Source: Gnetum montanum (lineage: Eukaryota > Streptophyta > Gnetopsida > Gnetales > Gnetaceae). From it: a stretch of 64,000 bases of DNA. Shown here piece by piece: positions 11,513 through 22,880 of this stretch (position 1 is its first letter; every line of letters starts with the position of its first letter). The position numbers and the translations under genes were made by a program. A model generated the notes under the pieces. It ran no database searches and was not told the DNA's origin. It was given only the letters and a program-made list of their open reading frames with translations. The stretch lies in the NCBI GenBank assembly GCA_015680685.1, contig MNCI01014438.1:1256684-1320683 (forward strand), given 5' to 3'.

Positions 11513-13542
11513 ATGGCTATGCATGATGATCTTCATTTTCCCTTGACCCCTATGAGTTCCCGCAGTAGATTTACAAGATGCTTAAACCCTGAGTTAGTAG
11601 ACTATGAACTATCCTTTTATGACACTTACATAGCATCCTCAGAAACATCCCTGGACTAGCCTGAACATCTACTTCAAGCCTTAGACCTAGAGGCTGGGGA
11701 TGTAATTGATGATCCCCTTATTGAAATCCTTGTGACTACCTCTAGAGGTGAAGCAATAACCTTGAAAGTTATTTCCCTATTACATCCACAAGTACATCAA
11801 AATGTCTCAAAAGTTCTCAATGACAATGTCAAAGTGTTTGCATGGTCATATGATGACATGTCAGGCCTAGACCTACAACTCATACAACAAAATATTATCC
11901 TAGATCCACATGTCAAGGAAGTTAAGAAAAAGGCTCAAAAAATCAAACCAAAGATTGCACTAGCTGTACGCGATGAAGTCACCAAGCTTTATCAAGCTGG
12001 TTTCATTTGGGTAGTCGATTACTCGGAATGATGCCCTTTGGGCTGAAAAACACTGGAGCAACATATCAATGAGTAATGACATATATCTTTAGTGATTATA
12101 TCTTGGAAAGACTAAACGATTACATTGATGACATAGCAATTAAGTCTAAAGAAGCTACTGATCATCCCAATGATCTAAACGTAGTCCTTCAACATTGTCA
12201 TAGGCATGACCTCTGTCTCAACCCTAGAAAATGTGTTTTTGGAGTAAAAACCATACGCATGTTAGGCTTTGTAGTGTTGGAAATGGGGATACGTGTAGAC
12301 CCAGATAAATTTAAAGCTATTGTTAACTTAGCACCGCCTACAAACCTTAAAGAGCTACGCGGGTTACAAGGCAGGGTATAGTTTATAAGAAGGTTTATCA
12401 CAAGGTTGATAGACAAACTCCACTTGATGCAACACCTTCTTAAGAAGCGAGTCAACTTCGAGTGGACAGATTAATGTCAACAAGCCTTTGATAACCTAAA
12501 GAAAGAGTTTTCGCATCTTCCCACTATTTACCCTCCATAGATGGATAAGCCTTTCTACACCTACCTAGCCACCTCAAACACATCCATTGCCACATTGCTA
12601 TGTTAGAAGAGAGATGATGGGTCTAAAATCCTAGTCCACTACTTGAGTCACATATTGATAGCACACAAAGCGAATCACAATGATGTAGAGAAAAAATGTC
12701 TTACCTTAGTATTTTCACTTAAAAAGTGGAAGCATTACTTGTTTTACAATAAAGTTAACATCATATGCAAAAGCAACATACTTCGGGCTATCACAACTAA
12801 CTTATATGAGAGTAGTAGAATAGCCTGATGGAAAACCATAATGGTGGAATTTGATTTACATTATCTGGTACAATCATCAACAAATGGTTAAGCGATAGCC
12901 ACAAAGCTTACAACTTCACTCATTGACAATCAAGCAGTAATAGAACCCAAGTTCTCGGACGAGCATGTCAATTATGTAAGTCCTATACAATCTAACTTTG
13001 AGGCTAGTTTACATTTTGACATCACTTCAACTACATGAGGTGGTAGTGCCACTGCAGTTATTAAATTTCCCTCTAGGGAAATTGGAACCTTCACATATCA
13101 TTTTACATTCCTTTGCACCAACAATGTAGCCAAGTATGAAGGACTCCTTAGGGGCCTTCTAGCAGCTCAAGAGGTAAGAACCCAATACTTAGCAATCCAA
13201 GGTGACTCATTGCTAGTTATCAACCATATCACTAAAGTCTATGCTTGCAAAGCTTCACATTTTCAACCTTATTGTGATCTAGCCAAGAGTCTACTAAAGA
13301 AGTTCATAACTTTAGACATCCAACATGTGCCATGTAATGAAAACACTATAGCTGATGCACTAGCTATGTTAGCTTTAAATGTGTCATCACACATGTTTGC
13401 TACTCTACATACCATGATAGTGACATGCATCAATCCTATCACTCAGGCTCCCCACATTACGTCTGTAGGCATAGCTCAAACCCAAGAGTGGTATGACAAC
13501 ATTAAAGAATACCTCCAACATGGCAAGCCCCCACACAGCTAA
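11513..13542 (+). pseudogene. pol: RT and two RNase H domains of element A
   Basis: Start ATG at 11513 follows ttgtggtag|GTT, an acceptor-like site also present in B. RT N-terminal part to 12028 (KPKIALAVRDEVTKLYQAGF); there a deletion joins DYSE to MMPFGLKNTGATYQ. Compared with B, about 258 bases including the first palm motif are gone and the frame changes. The YIDD box is at about 12130. The RT-linked RNase H spans about 12540-12830. A second, archaeal-type RNase H is at about 13010-13390 (HFD, NNVAKYEG, QGDS, IADALA); K stands where family members have the E of (A)EY. Stops and one frameshift near the 3' end. This RT cannot be active. Confidence 0.85.
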
Positions 13543-14674
13543 CATCTACTCAAAAGGACACAATACGAAAGTGAGCATGACAGTATGTCTTCGTAGGAGA
13601 TAACACCTTATGAAAATGCTCCTTTGATGGGATGCTGCTAGTGTGTGTTAGTGGTGAAGAATCACAAAAACTTGTTAACAAAGTCCATGAGGGATTGTGT
13701 GGAGGACACATAGCTCCCACGGCTATGGCAGCAAAAATCAAATGCCTAGGGTACTACTGGCCTTGTCTAGAGTGTGATTTCCTTACCAAGGTTAGAACAT
13801 GTGATGTATGTCAACACCATGCAAATCTCATACATGTGTCACCAATCAAATTACATACCACATAAATTACATGGTCATTCCAACATTGGGGACTAGATAT
13901 CATTGGACCCATCGCACCTAAGTCTTCTGCAAGACATAGCTTCATTATCACTGTAACCAAATACTTCACAAAGTGGGTAGTGGCTATTCCCCTGAGAAAG
14001 ACCACATCTCAACAGGTTTTTCACTTTATCCTAGATAACATAGTAACAAGGTTTGTTCTTCCCATAGCTATTGTGACTGACAATAGGCCGTAATCTAGTA
14101 GTGCATAAATTAGAACCTTTTGCAACAACCTTGACATCAAACACTCTTTTTCATCACCATACTACCCACAAGTCAACATTTAGGTAGAGGCAACAAACAA
14201 AGCCATCATTAACCTTCTGAAAAAAATGCTTAGTAGTAGCAAGAGGCAATGGCATGAGAAAATCCTCTACATGTTATGGGCTTACCGTATGACATGCAGA
14301 ATAGCTATAGGTAAGACTCCTTACAGTCTTTTTTATGGATTTAAAGTGGTGTTACCTCTTGAATTGCAGGTTCCATCACTTTGGATGAACCTCTCAAATG
14401 TTGTGGACGAGATGCAAAACAATGAGTCAAGGATCATTTATCTTAACTTTGTAGAGGAGTGTGCCCAAACACTTGGTCACATTGAAAGGTACCAAGATAA
14501 GCAACGGAAAAAGCATTACTGCAATTTACATCAACAACCGATTAAGAAGGGGGACCTAGTCCTCAAGGCCATTCGTGAACCAGTGAGCAAATTCTCACCA
14601 AAATGGAAAGGCCCTTTCATAGTCACAAAATCCTATGAGAATGGGGCATTCAAACTAGCTGATATGGATGGAAA
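13543..14674 (+). pseudogene. int: Integrase of element A, main part
   Basis: A new frame from about 13600. The zinc-binding HHCC part is at about 13690-13830 (VHEGLCGGH ... CDVCQ). The catalytic core follows: WGLDIIGP, IVTDNRP (normally TDNGP), YYPQVNI*VEATNK. Then comes the Gly-Pro-Tyr/Phe-like C-terminal module (WAYRMT, LVLKAI, KWKGPF). Stops occur at Gln-type codons. At 14675 the LTR of B interrupts the sequence just after MDGN; the remaining codons are at 57177-57232. Confidence 0.85.
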
Positions 14675-16398
14675 TAGAAACACCCCAAGATTTAAAGGCA
14701 TCCTTGTGTCACCAGGTCTTTGCAATTTGTGCAGCGTTATGGTAGTTCTTTAGGAGATGGATGCTCTGATGTTTAGACTGTCTAGTTTGGCAAGTTTTCT
14801 ACCCCAGGTGTCAACAACCTAAATGGATTCTCTACCCTGCCCACTTGAGTAGTTCACCTAGCCAACCGTGCACTTAGGAGCGGTGCATGAAATTGATAAC
14901 GGTGCTCAGAATGCGCAAAACGCTTCAGCAAGTTTTCTAAGTTAAGGAGTTTTTCTACACTACGCTACGCTATGTAGCATAGCAAACTTCAGAAGATGTT
15001 TTGAAGAAGCATAGTGCTATGCTATGCTATGAGACGTAGCATAGCATAGCATAGCAAAAACTAGATGGTCAGTCCCCTCGCCTGACTTCAAGCCCTTTAG
15101 CAATATCTCCTTCTATCAAAAAGCGGTAAACTTGGCAAAATTAGGTCATGTTTGCTACTACGCTACACTAAGATACATGGCGCAGTGAGGTGTAGCAATT
15201 CTACAAAAGTGATAGAAGGCATCTCAAAGGGTGGGATCAGCAAGTTCGCAAGCTTCGTAGTGCAAAAGGCAAAGTTTGTAGATTGGAGATGTTTTTTGTG
15301 ACTAAGGATAGTTGCTACGCTATGATACACTACGTAGTGTAGCATAGCATAGCAAACATGCAATAAGCAATCAACACACTTCAAATGTTTCCAATGCATG
15401 TAACAAGACACAATGTAAATTTTTTTCTTTGAACCAACGGCTACGTTACACTACACTACACTGCGTAGCATAGCACATCGTAACAAGATTCTACGATACG
15501 CCAAACATGCTATGCTACAAAGCATAGCAAAGTGTGGCAAGTAGTTACACTACATCAATGCACTCCACCTAATCACACCGTTGCTCTAACAATGCAATTA
15601 CAGCATGGTAGGCTTGTAATTACGGCATGGTAGGCCCACCTAATACTCATGCAGGCACGTGCAGTATAGATAGATTAGCATAAGCCCAAGGCACATGGCG
15701 TCAAAACGACATCTTTCTTGTGCCCTTGGTCCTATAAATACCCTAATGAGAAATGCTTAGAGGACGTTTTTCGAGCTTTTGGTCCCCGAGTCCAATTTTC
15801 TTGGCAATTTGGTCAACTAAGAATTTTGTTGACTGACAAGAAAAAGAGTTAGCACTGTAACCTTGAGCATTATAAGCTTTCTGTTTGACATTGTAAATAA
15901 TTAGCATTTTCAATGGCCATTTTTTTCTGCTCTTTTCTACCACCTTGGTAGCACTTCGCATTGTTAGCACCTGAGTCCGCATTCAAGCACACAGCCATCT
16001 TGCTCTACACGTCTTGGTTACTCTCAGGATCTCTGCACTTCTCATTGTTGTGCAACCAATAGTATCCATCCTGATAGATCGAAGTCATAGCTTCGAAGTA
16101 GTGCATTATTCTAACTGCATTTTACTTTGTCTCCTGTATACTATTGCATTTTTACACTGTTTTCTGTCTCTTTTACATTTAAGCATTACTTTGTGCTATC
16201 AGTCTCACTTTCAAATCACACATTGCAAAAGGTTATATTAACACCGACTAAGTTTCTGTCTAATCAACCAAACCTTTCAGGGCATCCCATTTCCATTCCA
16301 TCCAGCACGACCCTCCTACAGAAACGGGGTTAAGACTATCAATGACCGATGACTCGTCGGCATTTTTTTTTCAACCGTTGACATTTTCGATCACTACA
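14675..16398 (+). repeat. 5' LTR of element B
   Basis: Starts (t)agaaacacccc, corresponding to tgaaacacccc in the 3' copy, and ends cgatcactaca just before the primer-binding site. 1724 bp against 1701 bp for the partner; about 14% of sites differ over the first 150 bases. Rich in GCTATGCTAC/GTAGCATAGC palindromes: perfect 16-bp arms at 15015-15030 and 15041-15056, and a 21-bp near-perfect palindrome at 15313-15354. The A integrase frame runs on into it as far as 14753, a chimeric end without function. Confidence 0.9.
15733..15740 (+). promoter_or_regulatory. TATA box of the 5' LTR of B
   Basis: TATAAATA in tcctataaataccc; the same site is at 56533-56540 in the 3' LTR and at 60998-61005 in A's LTR. 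It marks the probable start of the genomic RNA about 30 bases downstream. Confidence 0.65.
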
Positions 16399-16851
16399 AT
16401 TTTTCTGGCACTAGAAGGAGGGTCTTTTGGTGCCCTTTCTACATGTCATAATAGTCCTGTAAGCCTTTTGCACCCTGATATGAATTAGCGTAAACTTGAC
16501 ACCCATCTGTGGTTGTTTACGCATCGTGTGGTACAGATCAGTCACCTCAACAATTCCTTAGGAACCCTACAGGACATAAAGCCTCTAGTCACTAGCTGAC
16601 TTGCCTATCTTACAGTAGTCTTACACACGTTCTCTTCCCTATCGCACACTAGCGTAAATGTGATACCCTTTTTGCAATTTTTTATGCATCGTGTGGTACA
16701 GATCGGTCACTTCGACGGTTCCTTGGGAGCCCTGCAGGACATAAAGTCTTTTTTTTATTGGTTTCCAATTCCTTTGTTCTTCTCCTTTGTAAAACTGTTT
16801 AGCTTTCCGATTTCCTTGCTTTTCCCATTTTCAAAATTGTTTAACTTAACA
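16399..16851 (+). other. 5' leader of element B
   Basis: Untranslated stretch between LTR and gag start. It holds a partly duplicated block: cgtgtggtacagatcggtcac with ccttgggagccctgcaggacataaag occurs at about 16525-16580 and again at 16688-16745. T-rich thereafter. No gene seen. Confidence 0.6.
16406..16424 (+). promoter_or_regulatory. Primer-binding site of element B
   Basis: TGGCACTAGAAGGAGGGTC begins seven bases after the LTR end. TGG complements a tRNA CCA end. The corresponding site in C reads TGGTGCTAGAATGAGGTCC. I do not assign the tRNA. Confidence 0.65.
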
Positions 16852-19464
16852 ATGACTTCTGCAACTACCATTGCTAACACCTTCAACATTGAAGTTCCCA
16901 TTTCAGTTCAAGGTACCACTGGTGCCGAACAAGTGCTCAACCCGAAATTGGAAACACGTTGATCCCTTAGGATCCAAAACCAGGGACTTGAGGGCTTGGC
17001 CTAGCAACATGAGTGCTATAACTTCCTCTGTGCAAAGGTTTAGGCAAACCTTCCTTTGAATGTACACGAATTCAAAGGAAAACGTAGCTTTGAGTTCGCT
17101 TACTGCGACAGGAAGGAGTTTGTTCCCACTCTCGGTGCTACCATACCTTTGACATAGATAAATCAAAGGCTTCTAGACCAGCTAATCTAGTTGGCTAGAC
17201 TTAGGGTGCAACTGGACATAGTTTCTAACTAGGATGATGCCTTCGAGGATGGATAGGAGGAACTCAATTCCCAATCCGACAAGGGAGGTCAAACCAACCC
17301 CATTCCTATCCCTCCTACCTAGCCCTTCTGGGCCAATCCGTTGTCTATCACAGCTCCCTTTGTGATCACACCTATGCTCCTGCAGCCTACAATCACAACT
17401 ACAATGGGTAGCCATGTCACCTTCCTGGTGTATCGACACCCTTATTCCCCTATTTCATTTGTAGCAAGTATGCCTTTGCAAACTGTTCATCAGTCCATTC
17501 TTGTAGCACATCACACACCAATCATGGCTACCCTACCACATGTTTATGTTGTACCTACTTTACAATTGTGTGCAACTTCTGTGTCCATTCCTACATTCAC
17601 GTCTATTCCACCAACCATGGGGGTCCCAGGCCCATCCACATGGTGGACCCCATTCACTTCTTCACCTATTCCACAACCATCGCAGATGTCTCAATATGGT
17701 CACCCTTAGACCTACGAAACCCCACAAATGGTACAACCCAACACAGGGCTATGGTCTATTTAGCTAGAGACACAAGTGGTCTATCCAGTAGCACAACTCA
17801 TGGTTGCTGCTCCAACAGCACCACCTACTGGGTGGTGGATAGTGCAAGTAGCACCGTTTGTGGAGGCTATTCCAATGGTACCATCAGTGGGTCACACCAC
17901 CACTCCTACCATTCCATAGATGGGAACTACCTCAATAGTTCCCCAACCATCCACAATGTCGCAGGGTCTTGACCAAGCATTCTAGCTCATCCAGACCTTC
18001 ACTAAGGAAATCAAATGCCTCAAGGTTGTTGGGTCTGACACGGTACAAGTCATAGACTTTTACTAGGATGACCCTATCAGCCCCATAATCCCTACTCTGA
18101 TGCTACCCCTAGGGATGTCTCTCCCACACTTCACGAAGTACGATGGGAAGGGAGATCCCAATGCACATCTTGTTACCTTTAGATCTGAGTCTCTCCTATT
18201 GCAACAACAGCCGTACATGATTATTCATGTCTTTTCTATGTCCCTAGCTGGGAGAGCCTTGGATTGGTACCACGTGCTACCATGCTCATGCATTTCAACT
18301 CTAGAGGAGCTTCTAACCCAGTTTGTGACACGCTTCAAGTATAACTTGAAGCTGGAAATCACGCTAGACCAACTGATGAGCATGAAGTAGGATCCTCTGG
18401 AACTAGTCCAAAAATTCATCCAACGATGGAGCACAATCCTTAATGAAATCTATGAGCCCATCATGGAGGACCACTTGTTGCCTATCTTTAAGGGTGTAGT
18501 AAATGACTTTATCAAGTCTAAACTGTACTACCTTGCCCCTTGCACTCTTAGTCAAGCCTTCACTTAGACTAAGAGTATACAGGATGCAGCTGAGGCAAGC
18601 AAAGACCCAGCCTACATTACCTACAAAAACACCTTCACAAAGAAGGACAAGGGTAAGGCCCCAACAACCACAGTAGCTACTGTGGCAACCAAGGCCAAGC
18701 CCAAACCTAGTAAAATGATAATAAGAATAACAAGAAATTGGTTGTACCCACAGCTAACCCCATGCCCAAGTAGGGCAATGTGCCGCAACCTCCACTACCC
18801 ACACCTGAGACATCTGCACAACCCAAACCATAATTTGAGCATAAAGATCGCTCAATGTACACCCCACTACTATTAGCAGCAAGGCACATCCAACACAAGT
18901 AGATGTCAGAAGAAGGAATCAGAAGACGTCAATGCTATTGTGAGCTCCTTAGGAATCCATCTTTGGCCCTGCCCAATGAGCCCCCAGTTCCTAAGGGTTT
19001 TAGGCTAGACAAGTTTTTTGACTATCACGAATAGTGTGGTCACAACATAGATTATTGTCTGGCATTGTAGGATGACATCCAAAGGTTGATTGATCAGGGA
19101 AAACTAGTGTTGTATGAAAGCAACCTAGTATGCCCTGAGAACCAATCTATGTATGTCTACATAGACCCCCTCAATTCCAATAATGCCAGTTATGTCATCA
19201 ACGCCATCAGTATTGACAATGATCTTAGGCCACCCCAGTAGCCATTCGTGGTCCATGTGCCTCAGTGTAGTCCACCAGCACCACCAGCGGTTGGCTGAAG
19301 CTCACAACAGCCATTTTTTCTGAGAGTCTCTCCACAGGCATCCATCTTCGCACCACCGTTAACTCCATTTATCATCAAGGGGAAAACTCCTTTAATAGCC
19401 CCCATCCCATGCAAGACAGCTGAACAATCTTCTTATCCTAAAAAATGGGAAGTGTGTTTAGCAA
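16852..19464 (+). pseudogene. gag: gag of element B
   Basis: ATG at 16852 opens a frame that runs through the gag domain to about 18715 with stops but no shift. The start is supported by its match to the C start at 51257. A proline-rich linker (about 17340-17960) precedes the gag domain at about 18110-18390 (KGDPNAHLVTFRSES, AGRALDWYHVLP, FKYNLKLEITLDQLM). Near 18715 the frame moves. The knuckle-like segment is at about 19015-19075 (FFDYHE*CGHNIDYC). Then a linker with PFVVHVP-type words leads to the protease. Packaging protein of the particle when intact. Confidence 0.85.
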
Positions 19465-20520
19465 ATGAGACATCGAGAGGAAGTACTGCCCCTAGTATTT
19501 CCAAGCCTGCATCTCCACCCCCTATTTCCACGCCCTCATCACCAAAGAGGAACATCGCTAGAACCATATAGTCCATCCTGCCCTACCAAAAATAATCTGA
19601 AACTAGACCCAAAATCACCCCTCCTTAGGAAATCCATCTATAGGGATGAATGGAAGAGGAGGAAAGCGACAAACAGGGGGGGTAGTCAGGACCTCTTGGA
19701 TGCCTTCACTTAGGTCAAATGATCTCTAAAAAAAACACTACATTGAGCTTGTACAACCTAATCATGATGTTTGTCCCACACCGTGAGGCTCTAATCCACA
19801 TGTAGATGGTGATTTCGGTCAATGAAGACATGCTAGCAGAAGAGGAAGCGATCCACTTGGTCATGCTTCCCTCTGCATCTATAGAGCCTAAGCCATCCCA
19901 ATTGACTTTTAGCGATGATGCCATTAGGGAAGAGCCCAAAAGGGGTCAGGTGACTATAGCACCCCTTTTCATCACAATTTGGGTCAGCCAACACCAAATT
20001 TGAAGGGTACATGTTGATGATGGGGCTACCATGAACGTCATCCCCTTTCCTATTGTGGACAAGTTGGGCTTGGTTGACTAGATCAAACCCACAACGATGT
20101 CATGCCTGAGGTCATTCAACGGGGCACGCATCCTGGTGAGGGGCATTGTCCACATAGACTTCGTGGTAGGGGACTAGTTCTCCAAAAATATGATGTTCAT
20201 CGTGGTCAAGGAAATGCTCGAGTTCAACCTGATCTTGGGGAGATCATGATTAGCACAACTTAGGGCTATCTCTTTGCCCATTCACCAGGAAATCCACCTA
20301 CCATACACAGGCAGGGAGGTGGTGATCCGTGGTGACGAAGTAGTAGCACAAGTGATCAATAACATAGACATGGAGCAGGGCTCAGAGGTCATAACCTCTG
20401 AGAATGAAGCACCTACTTATGCATGCATTAACCATCTAGTGGGAGACTCAACTCAATAAGCTGGTTCCCAAAATGAAAGCGCATGGGTTGAGTTGCCTTC
20501 CAAGTAGGGGACAATGATGT
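19465..20520 (+). pseudogene. pro: Aspartic protease of element B
   Basis: Core at about 20000-20300: VHVDDGATMNVIPF, VDKLGL, a stop in GD*F identical in position to A, FNLILGRS, PIHQEIHLPYTG. The frame ends near 20518 with WVELPSK*. The sequence continues with NP*WVKKQL-type residues (about 20565), which match A near 5250. Several stops. Would process the polyprotein in an intact element. Confidence 0.8.
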
Positions 20521-20694
20521 GAACGAGGGCCCTGGAAAAACACCTTGGCCTTACGTTCTACTTAATCCATGATGGGTCAAGAAGCAGCTACACATAGTGT
20601 AGCAACCCCACTGCTTCCTGCTCAATTTTCATCCCTTGTACATTCACTGCCTTTTGCTTTGTTCACATACCATCCTTTTGGCATGCCTACGCAA

Positions 20695-20886
20695 TGGCCC
20701 GAAATGGCCTAAAACTATGCTATGCAGAGGCCCGAAATGGCCTAAAACTAGCTATGGCCTAAAATGGCCTAAAACTAGCAATGGCCCGAAATGGCATAAA
20801 ACTAGCAATGGCCCAAAATGGCCTAAAACTAGCAATGGACCGAAATGGCCTAAAACTAGCAGTGGCCCAAAATGTCCTAAAAATAG
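20695..20886 (+). repeat. Tandem array B1, about seven 27-bp units
   Basis: Unit ggcccgaaatggcctaaaactagcaat. Corresponds in place and words to A1. Its translation (KWPKTSNGP repeats) is an artefact of the array. Immediately downstream, aaaacgtagcacgtag occurs twice (20915 and 20943) before the LINE. Confidence 0.9.
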
Positions 20887-20971
20887 CACATGAAAGCATG
20901 AAAATTGTACACAAAACGTAGCACGTAGACAATTCATAAGAAAACGTAGCACGTAGCCCATCTTTGTTCGG

Positions 20972-22435
20972 GTGGCGAAGGTGCCCATGGCTACGGACAA
21001 TCAACGCCTTCTGGCCCCCTTCTCTGAGATCGAGCTGACCAACACCATCAACAACATGCCGGGAGCTAAAGCGCCTGGTCCGGACGGTTGGTATCTGGAG
21101 TTTTTTAAAGCTTTTTTGGACATTGTGGGCCCCAATCTCCTAGATGCTTTCAACGTCATGCTGGCCAGACGACAAGTACGGCATGAAATTAATTGCTCGC
21201 GCATCATCTGCATCCCCAAATAGCTGAATGCACACCACCCAGAGCACTTTTGCCCTATTGGTGTGTGCAATGTCCTCCTTCGCATCTTCTCCAAACTCCT
21301 GGTTAACCGCCTGGGCCCCCTCTTGCCTAAGTTGGTTGGCCACAATCAGGTGGGCTTTGTCCAGGGTAGGACCCTCCAGGATCAGGTCCTTCTTATGCAG
21401 GAGGTCCTTCACTCCCTCCGTGCTACGGGGTTTCCGGGTCTTTGTCTCAAGCTTGACATAGCGAAGGCTTACGACACACTTAGCTGGGATGCCCTACGTG
21501 ACATCATGCATAGGAAAGGTTTTGACCCTGGATTTAGCCAATTATGTGTGCATATCCAGTCCTCCGTCGGGTTCTCTTTTGACATGGGGGGGGGGCAGCT
21601 ATGGGGCTTTTCCTCCCCTAGTCGAGATCTGAGGCAAGGCGACCCCATGTCTCCTTTGCTTTTCATCATCGCCATGGACCTCATGAAATCCTACTGCAGC
21701 ACCTCGGGGGTGGAGGGTCTAGACATTGCAGGGGTGGCCTGCTGCGTTGAGCACTATGCTGACAATACCATGCTTCTCAGTCGGGCGGTGGTCCCGCAGG
21801 CCCGGTGTATCAACCTGGCTCTGACTAGATTGGCCGCCGAGTTAGGCTTAGGAATCAACCGCACCAAGTTGGCAGCGCACTTCATCAATGTGGACCCGCA
21901 GGTGCAGCGCCGGGTTACACAAATTCTAAACGTGCAACCCGGGAAGAACACCGATACCTACCTAGGTATCCCGCTGTTCCAGTGGGGGCGGAACAATTCT
22001 TGGACCATCCTCCTGGCCAAGCTTGAGCACCGCATCAACCACTGGGCAAACCGTTTCCTCACGTGCAAAGGCTGCCTCCTCGTGGCCACTGGGATCTTTG
22101 TGGCCACCACACGCTTTGTGGCAGCGGTCGCCATGCCCCCCGCAGCCATCATCCACCAGATCAACGCATGGATCTGCTGTTTCCTGTGGCGGGGGGCAAA
22201 GGCAGGAGCAAACTCCATCTTGTCAATTGGCAACGCGCGGCCTGTCCTCGTACGGCGAGGGGGCTGGGGGATCAAGACTTTCGAGGATGAGTGTGCGATG
22301 GGGCAGCAGTGGCTGGTCAACCGGCTCACTCATGCTCGGGGGAAGTGCAGCCAGTGGGGCAGTATCATTTACCGGAAGTACACGCTCTGGCTATCTAGAT
22401 CGCATGTTTCGAGGCCCTGGCTATTTCTCTGCTAG
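20972..22435 (+). pseudogene. LINE reverse transcriptase (ORF2 part)
   Basis: RT motifs in order: AKAPGPDGW (about 21075), GFVQGRTLQDQVLLMQ (about 21352), KLDIAKAYDTLSWD (about 21450), RQGDPMSPLLF (about 21630), HYADNTMLLS (about 21750), LGLGINRTKLA (about 21845), TYLGIPLF (about 21955). The catalytic box is YADN rather than YADD, so the second aspartate is lost. One stop at 21221-21223 within the same frame; the frame closes at 22435. The endonuclease and ORF1 are absent through 5' truncation. Family: plant non-LTR (L1-like) retrotransposon. Confidence 0.9.
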
Positions 22436-22489
22436 CACGTGCGGCGGATGTTGAGCTTGAACTAGATCCACCTTGAGCCTCGCACTCTT

Positions 22490-22880
22490 TTGACCCATAA
22501 ATACCCCCTGAGGATGGTTGGCTGGCGGTTTGGCATGGGCGGCTCCCCGAGAAAGTCAAAACCTTTCTCTAGCTGCTTAATTCCACCGCACTCCCCGTGC
22601 GTGTGTTTTTGCAGCAGCGCAACATCCTGCAGGACCCCACGTGCCCGCGTTGTGGCCATGGCCCCGAGACCCTCAACCACTTCATCTATGACTGCCCCTA
22701 CATGTGCGCCACTTTACGCGCATGCAGAAGACCTCCCCCGCGGTGATTTGACGGTGATTCTTGGTCGGCGCTGTTACTTTGGCACGCCTGGAAGGCGCGG
22801 AATCGCACTATTTTTACGCAGGCGGCTACCCCCCCAGCAACTTATCCAGCAGACCTACTGGGCGTGGCGTGAGATTGTGG
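22490..22880 (+). pseudogene. LINE C-terminal zinc-binding (zf-RVT) region
   Basis: In a shifted frame from 22546: PEKVKTFL*LLNSTALP, CPRCGHGPETLNHFIYDC, then WHAWKARNRTIF. This order is typical of the end of plant LINE ORF2. A stop replaces Trp in FLW. A further frame change near 22830 joins it to the next block. Confidence 0.8.

Noticed and set aside
14675-14753. C-terminal extension of the A integrase frame
   Set aside because: It is LTR sequence of B read through by chance after insertion.
20636-21004. Repetitive proteins on both strands (KWPKTSNGP on plus, GHFGPLLVL on minus)
   Set aside because: Translation of array B1 (27 bp is a multiple of three, so frames stay open).
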